This document shows, piece after piece, positions 16,835 to 26,081 of a stretch of 64,000 nucleotides of DNA (positions are counted from its first letter, which is position 1; every line of letters starts with the position of its first letter). Position numbers and translations under genes: made by a program. Location of the stretch: contig DATMRF010000105.1 of NCBI GenBank assembly GCA_035566435.1, positions 62,001 to 126,000 of the forward strand, written 5' to 3'. This stretch comes from DATMRF01 sp035566435 (GTDB lineage Bacteria > Verrucomicrobiota > Verrucomicrobiia > Limisphaerales > UBA8199). The notes beneath the pieces were generated by a model, which was not told where the DNA came from, ran no database searches, and saw only the letters and a program-made list of their open reading frames with translations.

Positions 16835-19800
16835 TTACTCCGCGCGCAGCGTCACGATCCCCCACGCCGGCACTTCAATAGTATCGCCCATCTTTCCTTT
16901 CTGTTTCTCGCTGGTGTCACTCAGCCACACCTGTTGCGGTGCCGGCTTTGACCATTCCAGCCTCACTCTCTCGTCCTTTCCCGAGGCTCCAAACAGCCTG
17001 ACGATCGACGCTTTGCCGTCGTCGCTCGGCTTGAACCCGGCCACCAAAACTCGGTCGGAGGATAACTGCAACCGCGATTTCCCCGCCGGCTGCCTGGAAG
17101 CTCGCGCTGCGACCAGTGGCTGCGAGCATGCGACGCCGAAGCGTGCCGCCGCTTCCGACGCGAACCCTTTGTGTGCGCGAATAGCATACCGGAACACGGT
17201 TGGGCCCTCTTGATCCGCACGGTAATTGGTGTGCCAATGATTGTTCATCACCCAGGAGAAAAGAGTTTGCGACGGCTTGAGGTGCTGAATCCAGGCGCGC
17301 CAATCGGTTTGCGAGCCGACCAGGTTGGCGGTGATGCCGCCGACTTCGACCAAAGGCGCATCTACCGGCGCCCAGGTCACTCCGAATTTGTCATTGGAGA
17401 TGTCCACCCAACGCTGCACGCTAAACCAGTTCTTGCACGCCGCTGGTATCTGGTCCAACTCAGGCCGCACTTCGGCCCAGCCGACATCCATGCGCACGGT
17501 GCCGTCCCGCACATTGAACCCGTACCCGAAATGCAGGCCTTCTTTCGCGCGAATGGGAAGCTTGTCAATCGTGTTAATCAGTTCGACCCAGTCCAGTCCG
17601 TCGATGACCCGCACCTCGCGCATCAAACGTTTGCAACCCGGCGCTTCACACTCAACGAGCAACGAAGCTACCAGCGGCCCTTTCTCCCTGACCGTGATTT
17701 GCGGCCTACCGTTACGCTTCAGAGCTTTCAGATCGGAGCCCGGCAGGTAGAAATAATCGTTCAGTGCGGTGGCGGCTCTGGCATCGACCAGCTCCTTTCC
17801 GAGCGTCCGGCTGAAGAGACTTTTGATTGCGCCGGTCTGCTCGTCGATCCGCACGTTGAAAGCGGCGCTGCTCAGAGACGACCGCCCGTCCGCGTTTGCC
17901 GCGCCCGAGACGGGGCCCGGGCCCGGCTCTGCCCGGAAACGCTTCGCGGCAAACGGCGGCAGGTTACTGGCCAGGAACACCAGTTCGCCACTTGACAATC
18001 GCTGAGATGGGACCGGCTTTCCCTTGTCATCCACGACGCGGTCGCCTGACGTCGCCACGTCCCGGGCGAGCGTGACGAGGTCCGTCCGTTCCCAGGATGA
18101 AGTGTTGAACACGTCGATAAACCCACTGCGGCCTTCCGCCCCGGCAGTCGGCTCAATCGATTGAGTCAGCAGGTTGCGGGATTCCTTGTCGGCGTCGAGC
18201 GCGAAAGCCTGTTTGACCTTCCATTGGTCGCGCACGAAAGGGAGATCGGGCTGGCTGATACTGTTGTGGGCGCCCCAGGTGTGTTCGCTGTAAAGCAGGA
18301 CCTTACGCCACGCTTCCTGGAAAGCCGCCGCAGGGTAGGGGACCGATCGCCGCATCGCCCAAAGGTTCTCTGCTTGGACCAGTCGTTCCGCCGAGGCTCG
18401 ATTCATCGCGGTTTCGAGCGCGGATGACGCCGCGCCGTCTTCCCAGTACGGCGTGTAGTCGCCGCTGAACTCCGGCAATTGGTTGCCGTAACGCCGTTCG
18501 AACTCGCGGAAAGCCGCCGCTGTAGTGCTGATGATCAGCCGCGGATACGCATACCGCTCGTTCCAGGCGCGCACGACATCGGCGAGCTTTTCGTCCGGCG
18601 AACCGTTGTCCCCGTGCACGTTCCAGCGCAAGTGGGTGACGTCGTAGGGGTAGTGGTTGGTTTCCAACTCCCCCAGGTATTCGGGAATGAAGCGCGCCAA
18701 GGCTTCGCCGTCGCCGATCAAGTGTCCCAGCGCGTAGCCACGCGAAGGACACCAGCAGAGGACCCGGCTCTTGCCGTCGGGCCCCTTCCACCAGAAAGGC
18801 CGATTCTGCCATTCTTTCATCGTGCCGCCCATGCGGTCGAAGTAATTCGGCGCGAACGAAAAATACTTCACGCCCGCCTGCGCCATCGCCGAGACCGTGC
18901 TCCAGGTATAACCCGGCACGTCGCTGATCATCGCCGATTCAATCGGCACGCCGCACTCAGCGGACAGGCGGGTCGCGTAACTCATGAGGTTTAGCAACTC
19001 TTCCGGCCGGCATAACCCGGTCAGGATGTTGCAGTAAAAGGCGTCCAGACCGATCTGGCCCGATTTCACCGCGGCGATGAAGGCGGCTCGTTTCTCCGGC
19101 GTTGCCCCGCGTAAGTAATTATCCACGCACCAGAGCACTTCGGTATTCCAGACGAACCGCGCGCCCAGCGGATAATCGGCAGTGTTCCCAGCCAGCCGCA
19201 GCCCGGTCTCGATGTTGCTGTTCTGCTTCTGCACGACGTCCGCTTGCAGTGCCGTGTAGCCGATATCGTTGTGCGAATGCGGCAGAATGAAGATTTCCAT
19301 CTTGCGGACCGGCTTCAGGCTCGCGACGGCGGAAATCTCGGTCGCGGGGGCGCCGGCGGTTAGGGCGACTTTGACGGTCTTCTCCGACTCGACCGCCGGG
19401 ACTTTGACTTCTACCGTTTGACTTCCGAAGCCCAACATCAGTGCCTGTTCTTCGGCCCCCTCGACTAACAGCACCCCTTTCGTCGCTTCGGTGTACGGAT
19501 ATTCAATAGTAACCTTGAGGCGCTGGACCAATTTGTCCCCTTGCCGTTCGAGCAACTCAACCGGCTGCGTCTTGAGCGTGATCCCCCTGGGTTTCGTTTC
19601 GGTTTTTCCAATCGTGAAGAATGCGATCTCCGCTCCACCCACCGTGCGAAGTCCGCCCCCCAACGCGGTGATATTCCAGCGCGCCCGCTGGGCCGTGACC
19701 AGCACCGGAAAGGTCAGCTGGGTCACTCCACCGCGCCGATTGACGTGCGTGACATGTGCGGTGAGCACGGTCTTGCCTTCCTGGTCTGAAAACGTCAACT

Positions 19801-20170
19801 CGGAGGCGGCGACGGTCGCGGGGTCGTTGCGGTCCAGATGGCGAAACGCGACGATGCGCGTGGGCGCGCCAAAGTCGAACTGGATGAAAGTGTTGGTGCC
19901 CTTGCCGTTGGACGAGTATTCCGTCGAGGGATTCGCGTCGATGATGTTTCCCACGTCGTGATGTCCACCGGGGTAAGCCTCGCTGCTGGCCACAATCAGC
20001 GGGGCCGGCAATTGCTCCAGGCGGGTGTAGTTCGACTGAGCGACCGAACGGCCGGCGGCAGCGGCGAGTGCGGCAGCGCCCAACAGCCAAAGTAAGGCGG
20101 TTTGGTGGTCATTTTGTGAAGGAATAGCTTTCTGGGTGGCGGCCGGCTGAGAACTGACGCGCGTTTGCAT
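16835..20170 (-). CDS. Glycoside hydrolase family 38 alpha-mannosidase, exported
   Basis: The 1111-residue protein has a hydrophobic N-terminal segment (residues 24-45) ending GRSVAQ, fitting export. Residues 55-190 look like a discoidin (F5/8 type C) domain (SSEAYPGGHHDVGNIIDANP, FIQFDFGAPTRIVAFRHLD). The GH38 catalytic domain begins near residue 292 with EIFILPHSHNDIGYT; His298 and Asp302 fit the zinc ligands. Asp417 in MISDVPGYTW sits where the family nucleophile is expected. Family enzymes cut alpha-mannosides by a zinc-assisted retaining mechanism. The motif HSHNDIGY differs from the common H-x-D-x-G-W form, so another alpha-glycoside is possible. The C-terminal beta domains extend to the end. 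Confidence 0.87.
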   Translation of the reverse strand: MQTRVSSQPAATQKAIPSQNDHQTALLWLLGAAALAAAAGRSVAQSNYTRLEQLPAPLIVASSEAYPGGHHDVGNIIDANPSTEYSSNGKGTNTFIQFDFGAPTRIVAFRHLDRNDPATVAASELTFSDQEGKTVLTAHVTHVNRRGGVTQLTFPVLVTAQRARWNITALGGGLRTVGGAEIAFFTIGKTETKPRGITLKTQPVELLERQGDKLVQRLKVTIEYPYTEATKGVLLVEGAEEQALMLGFGSQTVEVKVPAVESEKTVKVALTAGAPATEISAVASLKPVRKMEIFILPHSHNDIGYTALQADVVQKQNSNIETGLRLAGNTADYPLGARFVWNTEVLWCVDNYLRGATPEKRAAFIAAVKSGQIGLDAFYCNILTGLCRPEELLNLMSYATRLSAECGVPIESAMISDVPGYTWSTVSAMAQAGVKYFSFAPNYFDRMGGTMKEWQNRPFWWKGPDGKSRVLCWCPSRGYALGHLIGDGEALARFIPEYLGELETNHYPYDVTHLRWNVHGDNGSPDEKLADVVRAWNERYAYPRLIISTTAAAFREFERRYGNQLPEFSGDYTPYWEDGAASSALETAMNRASAERLVQAENLWAMRRSVPYPAAAFQEAWRKVLLYSEHTWGAHNSISQPDLPFVRDQWKVKQAFALDADKESRNLLTQSIEPTAGAEGRSGFIDVFNTSSWERTDLVTLARDVATSGDRVVDDKGKPVPSQRLSSGELVFLASNLPPFAAKRFRAEPGPGPVSGAANADGRSSLSSAAFNVRIDEQTGAIKSLFSRTLGKELVDARAATALNDYFYLPGSDLKALKRNGRPQITVREKGPLVASLLVECEAPGCKRLMREVRVIDGLDWVELINTIDKLPIRAKEGLHFGYGFNVRDGTVRMDVGWAEVRPELDQIPAACKNWFSVQRWVDISNDKFGVTWAPVDAPLVEVGGITANLVGSQTDWRAWIQHLKPSQTLFSWVMNNHWHTNYRADQEGPTVFRYAIRAHKGFASEAAARFGVACSQPLVAARASRQPAGKSRLQLSSDRVLVAGFKPSDDGKASIVRLFGASGKDERVRLEWSKPAPQQVWLSDTSEKQKGKMGDTIEVPAWGIVTLRAE

Positions 20171-20339
20171 GAGTTCTCCTTTACCCCTTCCCTCCTATGC
20201 TCCGCCAGAATAAAAGCAGGGACAGCGGATCCGGGTTCACATGTGCGTCTCCTGCTGGTATGCTGACAGCCACAACAGATCGGGGACTTCACGCGCAGGG
20301 ACGCCTGGTCCGTTGGCAGAAAATCGTTTTTGGTGACCT

Positions 20340-22346
20340 ATGCAAAAACTCATGAGCTGGTTTGGACACCACCTGGGGACTTGGGTGGCAGCCGGAAACC
20401 CAAAGGAAGAGCCAGGCGCCGTCGGCGCGAACCCTCCGGCGGCGATGAGTGCGAAGGCCAGACTCACCGCCATCGGGTTTGTTTACACCTGCCTCGTCGG
20501 GCTGCTGGACCTCACCACGACGCGCGGGCTCAACTTTGATTTGTTTTATTTGTGCGGCTGCGCATTCGTCGGTTGGGCGGCCGGCGCTCGACCGGCCTTA
20601 TTTATTACCTTCACGTCCGGGATCTTCCTTTATTTTGACGGGGCGCGGTCCGGCGGTTTCGCTTTGCCGGCCTGGGTCGTCTATTGGAACTCCGTGCTTC
20701 GCCTGCTGGGGTTTGCCGCCACCGGCTGGCTCGCCGGCGAGCTTGGCCGCTCGACACGCACCCTCGAGCGGGCGGTGCAGGAGCGGGCCGGACGGTTGCG
20801 GAGCGAGGTGGAAGAGCACAAGGAAACGGCGGTCCGTCTGCGCGAGACGCTCGAACTTTTTCGGCAGGTGACTGAAAACATTACCGAGGTGTTCTGGGTG
20901 ACGGACCCCGCAAAAACGCGGGTGAACTATGTGAGCCGGGGCTTCGAAACGGTTTGGGGCCAGCCGCGACAGGCCATTTACACCTCGCCCGGTGTTTGGC
21001 TGGCAGCCGTTTGCGACCAGGATCGCGAGCGAGTGACCCGCGCCACCTATGCAAAGCAGATCACAGGAGACTACGATGAGGAATACCGGGTCAAACGGCC
21101 AGACGGCTCGCTCTGCTGGGTGCACGACCGGGCCTTCCCTGTGGTCAATGAAAAGTCCGAGGTGTACCGCATTGTCGGGATTACCGAGGACGTTACCGAG
21201 CAGAAGCGGGTCGAACAATTGCTGGAAGCGCAGCGGGACGTAGCGGTCGCACTGAGCGTAGCAAGCGACCTTAACGCCGCCCTGGATCGTTTGCTGCAGG
21301 CGGCGACGGGCCTGGAAGGGATCGACTGCGGTGGCGTCTATTTGCTCGACGAGGAAAGCGGCGCCCTGGGATTGGAAGCGCACGTGGGCCTGTCGCCAGG
21401 CTTCGTCAGCCAGGTCGCGACGTTCGGAGCGGGCTCCCGGGAGGCGTGGCTGGTAAAGGAGGGGCGGCCGTTGTACCCCATTTGTGCGCCCGGGTGGAAC
21501 ACTGAAGACGCATTTTGGGTCGGCGAAGGCCTGCGGGCACTCGCCGTTCTGCCGTTGAAGCATGAAGGCAAAGTGTTGGGCGCGCTGAACCTCGGGTCGC
21601 ATGCTCAGGACGAGCTCGCCGTGGCGACGCGTGTGGGAATCGAAACCATTGCCGCCCAGGCCGCCGGAGCCATCGCCCGCATCCGGCTCGAGCGCCAAAT
21701 CCTGGAGATCAGCGACCTCGAGCAGGCCCGCATCGGGCAGGACATCCACGACGGGCTTTGCCAGCAGCTCATCGGGATGGCCTTCACCGCAAACGCGCTC
21801 CACCAGTCTCTGATTGCTGAGCAGAGGCCCGAAGCTGCGCCAGCGCGAAAAATCACGACGCTGCTGGACGAGGCGATCACCGAATCCCGACGCGTATGCC
21901 GCGGCTTGTACCCGGTGCGGCTGGAGACTGAAGGGCTCGTCCCGGCCCTCGAGGAACTGGCCACGACGACCAGCGAGCGTTTCAACGTTCAGTGCCTCTG
22001 GGAGGCTGCGACGCGGCGTTTGCACTGCAACGTAACCACTGCGACGCACCTGTATCGCATCGCGCAGGAGGCCGTCAACAATGCGATCAAACATAGCGGC
22101 GGCCGAACCATCTCGATTCGCCTGCGGGAGTCCGCGGGCGAAATCGAACTCGAGGTTTCCGATGACGGGCGAGGTTTGCAGGCAACGCCGGAACGCCGCG
22201 CGGGCATGGGGCTGCACATTATGGATTATCGCGCGCGGAGCATCGGCGGAACGTTGCGCATCAGTGGCAACGCCCCGGGCACGGTAGTCTTGTGCCGCGT
22301 GCCGCATCGAGAAGTGGTTTTGGGCAGAGCGGCAGACTCGGTTTGA
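20340..22346 (+). CDS. Membrane sensor histidine kinase with PAS and GAF domains
   Basis: A 668-residue kinase. About four transmembrane segments lie at residues 40-130 (IGFVYTCLVGLLDLTTTRGL, YLCGCAFVGWAAGARPALFI). A PAS domain covers roughly 175-290 (ITEVFWVTDPAKTRVNYVSR, VYRIVGITEDVTEQKR), a GAF domain roughly 305-450, and a HisKA_3 dimerisation domain has the phospho-accepting His in QDIHDGLCQQLIGMAF. The HATPase domain shows IAQEAVNNAIKHSGG and DDGRGL. This is the NarX/LiaS-type architecture. The signal is unknown. The regulator gene starts 24 bp downstream and is surely its partner. Confidence 0.92.
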   Translation: MQKLMSWFGHHLGTWVAAGNPKEEPGAVGANPPAAMSAKARLTAIGFVYTCLVGLLDLTTTRGLNFDLFYLCGCAFVGWAAGARPALFITFTSGIFLYFDGARSGGFALPAWVVYWNSVLRLLGFAATGWLAGELGRSTRTLERAVQERAGRLRSEVEEHKETAVRLRETLELFRQVTENITEVFWVTDPAKTRVNYVSRGFETVWGQPRQAIYTSPGVWLAAVCDQDRERVTRATYAKQITGDYDEEYRVKRPDGSLCWVHDRAFPVVNEKSEVYRIVGITEDVTEQKRVEQLLEAQRDVAVALSVASDLNAALDRLLQAATGLEGIDCGGVYLLDEESGALGLEAHVGLSPGFVSQVATFGAGSREAWLVKEGRPLYPICAPGWNTEDAFWVGEGLRALAVLPLKHEGKVLGALNLGSHAQDELAVATRVGIETIAAQAAGAIARIRLERQILEISDLEQARIGQDIHDGLCQQLIGMAFTANALHQSLIAEQRPEAAPARKITTLLDEAITESRRVCRGLYPVRLETEGLVPALEELATTTSERFNVQCLWEAATRRLHCNVTTATHLYRIAQEAVNNAIKHSGGRTISIRLRESAGEIELEVSDDGRGLQATPERRAGMGLHIMDYRARSIGGTLRISGNAPGTVVLCRVPHREVVLGRAADSV

Positions 22347-22370
22347 GGCGAAAAAGGATCGCGCGGCCAA

Positions 22371-23042
22371 ATGAGCATTAACCCATCGCCCAAGCCGCAT
22401 GCGACGCGAATCATGCTGGTGGATGACCATCCCGTGGTGCGGGAGGGGCTGGCGGAGAGCATCGAGCGCGAAAGCGATCTGACCGTTTGCGCCCAGGCCG
22501 AAGAACACTCCGAGGCGCTGCAGATGCTGGAGACCACCAAGCCCGACCTGGTGGTCGTCGATTTGATGTTGAAGAACTCGAGTGGTTTGGAACTGATTAA
22601 GGACATTCACGCCCGCTGGCCGCGGGTGCTGCTCCTGGTGGTGTCCATGCACGACGAAAACCTCTACGCGGAACGAGTGCTTCGGGCCGGCGCCCAGGGC
22701 TTTATCACCAAGCAAGAGGCCACCCGTGACATCCTGCTGGCGCTCCGCCGCGTCCTGGGCGGCGGCATCTATCTCAACGAACGCACCGCCTCGGTCGTGC
22801 TGGCGCGGTTGACTTCGAAGCCCGATTCCAGGAGCGATTCGGTCGCCGATTTGCTCGCCGACCGTGAACTTGAGGTGTTCGAACTGACCGGCCGCGGACT
22901 GAGCACGCGCGAGATCGCGGGACAATTGCGCATCGATGTGAAAACGGTCGATACTTATCGCGCCCGCATCAAAGAGAAGCTCAGCCTGAAGAGCTCCAGC
23001 GAGCTTTTGCAGTTGGCGATCCGATGGCATAAGGACCATTAA
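22371..23042 (+). CDS. NarL/FixJ-family response regulator
   Basis: A 223-residue regulator. The receiver domain (residues 13-130) has MLVDDHPVVREGL, phospho-acceptor Asp64 in VVVDLMLKNSSG, and the lysine in GFITKQEA. The LuxR-type helix-turn-helix lies at about 155-215 (DRELEVFELTGRGLSTREIA, VKTVDTYRARIKEKL). It should be phosphorylated by the kinase encoded 24 bp upstream and bind DNA as a dimer. Target genes are unknown. Its stop codon overlaps that of the convergent pseudopilin-like gene by 4 bp. Confidence 0.94.
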   Translation: MSINPSPKPHATRIMLVDDHPVVREGLAESIERESDLTVCAQAEEHSEALQMLETTKPDLVVVDLMLKNSSGLELIKDIHARWPRVLLLVVSMHDENLYAERVLRAGAQGFITKQEATRDILLALRRVLGGGIYLNERTASVVLARLTSKPDSRSDSVADLLADRELEVFELTGRGLSTREIAGQLRIDVKTVDTYRARIKEKLSLKSSSELLQLAIRWHKDH

Positions 23043-23959
23043 GACGCGGGGTTTTTGACACTGGTCCGGACCTTCAACCATTCGAAATCGGTCGGCGGGG
23101 ACGCGGGAACCAGACCGATTCGAGCACGCGTCACGGGTCGGACGGTTCCTGGCACCTGCCAGTGATACGACTCGATGTGGCCATCGACAAACGAGAAATT
23201 GGCGCCGCCGTTGTGGTAAGACCCGGGCAAATTACCCCACTCATAATCTTCCAGGCGATTCACAAAAAAACCATCGTTAAGCGTGTCGGCATGTTCATCC
23301 AGGAAAACAAAAATGCCCGATGGATTTTGGACTTCTGCCTTGCGGTAAAACTGCGTGTACAGCGGGTTGAAGCGGTTGGTCAGCTCTCCCGGGTTCCCCA
23401 CCATGGCGTTCATCGACATGCTGCGAATGTGCGGACCGTTGGGCGCCGGCTCGCGGTCGGAGGGACATTTGAAAATCCGGGTCGAGCGATTTGCGAACGG
23501 GCCGAGCTTGCCATCCGTCAGGTAAACCAGGTTGGTGTTATCGTCGCTGACCACCCAGTCCTGTACGTTGTTGGCCCAGGTTTGCCTGCGGGCGAGCGTC
23601 TCCGGGACTCCATGGTTGTTCACCAGCAGATCGGCGTTGTCGTCCGCATACAAAGTCCACGCCAGCGAGAGCTGCTTAAGGTTGTTGGCGCAGGTCAACG
23701 ATTCGGCTTTCGCTTTGGACCTGGTGAGTACGGGCAGCAGGAGCGCCGCGAGGATCGCAATGATGGCGATCACGACGAGAAGCTCGATGAGGGTGAAGGC
23801 ATCACCGGGATGCGCCAAACGCCAAGTTGGGCGGCAACCGCGAGGCAACGTGAACCGGCCGAGCAGAGGAGAAGCGAACCTACCAGTGCGACCGCAAACA
23901 GCAAGACCGGCGGCTGCCGAACCGCGCAATTCGTTCGCCCTATGTGCGCGTGGTGCCAT
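23039..23959 (-). CDS. Pseudopilin-like protein with H-X9-DG ending
   Basis: A 306-residue protein with a long basic leader and the prepilin peptidase site and helix GDAFTLIELLVVIAIIAILA at residues 52-71. The type IV pilin-like helix is followed by a globular domain (SLTCANNLKQLSLAWTLYAD) and ends with the H-X9-DG motif in HNGGANFSFVDGH. Such proteins are found in large numbers in Verrucomicrobia, Planctomycetes and Lentisphaerae; their job is unclear, perhaps minor pseudopilins of a secretion system. The ATG used overlaps the toxin gene's 3' end by 20 bp. The leader before the cleavage site is long, so an internal start is possible. Confidence 0.85.
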   Translation of the reverse strand: MAPRAHRANELRGSAAAGLAVCGRTGRFASPLLGRFTLPRGCRPTWRLAHPGDAFTLIELLVVIAIIAILAALLLPVLTRSKAKAESLTCANNLKQLSLAWTLYADDNADLLVNNHGVPETLARRQTWANNVQDWVVSDDNTNLVYLTDGKLGPFANRSTRIFKCPSDREPAPNGPHIRSMSMNAMVGNPGELTNRFNPLYTQFYRKAEVQNPSGIFVFLDEHADTLNDGFFVNRLEDYEWGNLPGSYHNGGANFSFVDGHIESYHWQVPGTVRPVTRARIGLVPASPPTDFEWLKVRTSVKNPAS

Positions 23960-24230
23960 AACTCGGATGCCTTTTGTCGTGCCGGACCACGACCACTCGG
24001 ATGGCGCCCGCGGTCACGCGAAAAAGCAAATGATACGGGAACCGCTTCATATTGGCCCGCCGCAGCTCCCGCTCTGCAAAATGGAACCGCTCGGGCTTGG
24101 TGGAAACAAATTCGATTAGGTGCGTCAACTCCGTCCAGAATTCATCACCCAAACGCGGCGAAATCCTATCATAGTGGCGGAGAATGCCGCTCACATCGCG
24201 TTGGACAAGAGGATGGTACGCGAGCTTCAC
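23940..24230 (-). CDS. RelE/ParE-family toxin
   Basis: A 96-residue protein with the RelE/ParE pattern: MKLAYHPLVQRDVSGILRHY at the N-terminus, then FWTELTHLIEFVSTKPERFH, and the basic core RRANMKRFPYHLLFRV followed by IRVVVVRHDKRHPSY. ParE-type members poison gyrase and RelE-type members cut mRNA in the ribosome; which one applies here is not clear. The antitoxin gene lies directly upstream with a 4-bp overlap, the usual antitoxin-first order. At its 3' end the gene overlaps the pseudopilin-like gene by 20 bp, so all three may be cotranscribed. Confidence 0.88.
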   Translation of the reverse strand: MKLAYHPLVQRDVSGILRHYDRISPRLGDEFWTELTHLIEFVSTKPERFHFAERELRRANMKRFPYHLLFRVTAGAIRVVVVRHDKRHPSYGTTRT

Positions 24231-24442
24231 CGCCCGCGCTCGTCTCGGACGCGGCGTACGAACTCCTCGTGGAGCATCGGTTCGACGCTGCCGGCGTCCA
24301 ACTCCGCATCACGTCGCAACACTTCCTTGTCAGAAATATCCGCCTCACGCGCGGCCAGCGTGTTCATCAGCGACAACACCAACTCGGCCCGGTCTCTCTC
24401 AGTCAAACCGAGGGCTTCCTGTTTGATGGCCTCGAGCGTCAT
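24227..24442 (-). CDS. Addiction-module antitoxin (TIGR02574-like)
   Basis: A 71-residue acidic protein: MTLEAIKQEALGLTERDRAE then LVLSLMNTLAAREADISD, ending EFVRRVRDERGR. This helical pattern matches the small 'putative addiction module component' family that pairs with RelE/ParE toxins. It should bind and neutralise the toxin encoded immediately downstream and repress its own promoter, which would lie in the 58 bp between this gene and the porin gene or just right of it. No operator palindrome was evident to me. Confidence 0.82.
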   Translation of the reverse strand: MTLEAIKQEALGLTERDRAELVLSLMNTLAAREADISDKEVLRRDAELDAGSVEPMLHEEFVRRVRDERGR

Positions 24443-24500
24443 GTGGAAAAAATACGCTGTTGCCCGCCTTTATGCAACCAATACCACCCCTCCACTCCCG

Positions 24501-25886
24501 CTACAACTCCCAGTGCAGCCGCGCGCCGAACACCGACACCGGTCCTCGGTCCCGGTTAAACGCCGGGTTGGCGATGAACTGGTAATCAATCGTGGCGTGG
24601 ATGGTTCTCCATACGTGGAAGTCGTAATAGGTTTCGAGGCTTTGTTCCAAGCCGTAGTTCAGCGCGCCATCGCCGGCGAGGATGCCGAGTCCGCCCGCGG
24701 CGAGGAAATCCCGGTGCTCGCGGGAGATCGCGTTCAGCGCTCCGGCCAGGCCGAATGTATCGTTAGGGCGCCCCCAGGATTCGCCTTTGACGCTCACCCC
24801 CAATGTCGCGGTGCGGTCCACGTCCGCGAACGCCCAGGCCTCATTTTGGCCGTCACTCCAGCCCAGGCGCGTGAAGGCGCCTACGTTCCTCGCGAGTTCC
24901 TGTTCGACGTTCAAGCCGAAGCCATACTTGTAGCGGTACTCACGCGTCGCCTCGATATCCGCGGGGCGGACCGGGCTGGCGACGGCCGCCGCATAACTGC
25001 CCATGTTCGCCCGGTTGAGATAGGCCAGCAACCGAACAGCGCCGGGGTGACCCGCGAGGGCGTAGCGCCGTTCGAACTCGGTTACCATCCCCCAGGCTTC
25101 AAGGTAGTGCGAATCCTGCGCCGTGCCGTTGGAAGTGCGGGGCATTTGGAAAAAGCCATAGCGGACCGCCCATTGCGGCTCGTCCAATTCCACGGCGAAA
25201 CCGGTGGTGTAGCCGATGCTGTCGGCGGGAAAATCCCAGGCTTCGTTTGCCATAAAGGCCCAACTCATAAACTGTGTTCGCGGATCATTGGCGTACGCGT
25301 TATTGTCAAAAATATCTTTGGCGCTGAGCTTTCCGAGGGTCAGCGTGATGCGTGAGACGTCCTGCCGGCCCGCTAGCTGTAGTTGGTTGTCGGCGACATC
25401 TTCCTGCTCGCCGCCCAGGTTAATAGTTTGGCGCAGGAACAGCCGGGCGATGTTTACGTTGGGAACCTTGGTGCCAAGACGGAAGGCCTCGCCGTCGGGA
25501 AACGCTTCCACCCCCAAGGTTTTGCTGAGACCAAAACCCTGCCACATCAACCCATCGATATGCGCCTCCGCTCCGCGCCAGAGGCGCGCGCCGGCAAACA
25601 AGTCCACGGAAACGGTTTCTTTCACTTCGTTGACGCTGCGCAGGCTGTTCGGACCCGAGTAAAGCGCAGAAAAGCCAGGATGATACTGCGCGATGTCGGT
25701 GTTTTGCGTGTGCCAGTTCCATGATTGCTCCCCGGCGGTGCCAGCCGCGTTCGTAATGGCCAGCGAGGGATCGGAAGCCGCCTCCGCGGCCGGCACAGTC
25801 GCCCCGCTGGCCGCGAGGACCGCCATCCCCAAAATGGCGCGGAAACCCGTGGTGGCAGCGGTGCCATGCACAACTTTGCCGCGCAT
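24501..25886 (-). CDS. Carbohydrate-selective porin, OprB family
   Basis: The start ATG 25886 gives a compact signal peptide (RAILGMAVLAASGATVPAAE); the frame is open to ATG 26036. The mature part is a beta-barrel with alternating aromatic residues: WNWHTQNTDIAQYHPGFSAL near the N-terminus, NIARLFLRQTINLGGE, LTLGKLSAKDIFDNNAYAND, and a final strand VSVFGARLHWEL ending in Leu. These features match OprB porins, which let sugars cross the outer membrane. The ending with an amphipathic strand fits barrel assembly. It sits between a toxin-antitoxin pair and a TPR-sulfotransferase gene with no clear functional link. Confidence 0.86.
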   Translation of the reverse strand: MRGKVVHGTAATTGFRAILGMAVLAASGATVPAAEAASDPSLAITNAAGTAGEQSWNWHTQNTDIAQYHPGFSALYSGPNSLRSVNEVKETVSVDLFAGARLWRGAEAHIDGLMWQGFGLSKTLGVEAFPDGEAFRLGTKVPNVNIARLFLRQTINLGGEQEDVADNQLQLAGRQDVSRITLTLGKLSAKDIFDNNAYANDPRTQFMSWAFMANEAWDFPADSIGYTTGFAVELDEPQWAVRYGFFQMPRTSNGTAQDSHYLEAWGMVTEFERRYALAGHPGAVRLLAYLNRANMGSYAAAVASPVRPADIEATREYRYKYGFGLNVEQELARNVGAFTRLGWSDGQNEAWAFADVDRTATLGVSVKGESWGRPNDTFGLAGALNAISREHRDFLAAGGLGILAGDGALNYGLEQSLETYYDFHVWRTIHATIDYQFIANPAFNRDRGPVSVFGARLHWEL

Positions 25887-26081
25887 CGCCAACCGAAAGG
25901 ATGCAATGAGCGCGGACGCAAACCGGCGACCGAATCGCGCGAAGCGTATGGAGTGCGTGGAGCTTGTTATAATTGACGGTCCGTCTCTGAAGCTCATGAA
26001 ACGCGGAATTGGTGGCCGTAAACTTCTCAGCTCCATGGGGTCTGTAATCAGCTCTCGAGTTTCGGGTTTGGGTGGTGGGCG

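Noticed and set aside
20598..23081. An 827-residue open frame on the minus strand across the histidine kinase and regulator genes
   Set aside because: It is exactly antisense to two well-recognised genes; GC-rich third positions keep the opposite strand open. Its translation is rich in Arg, Gln and His without any domain.
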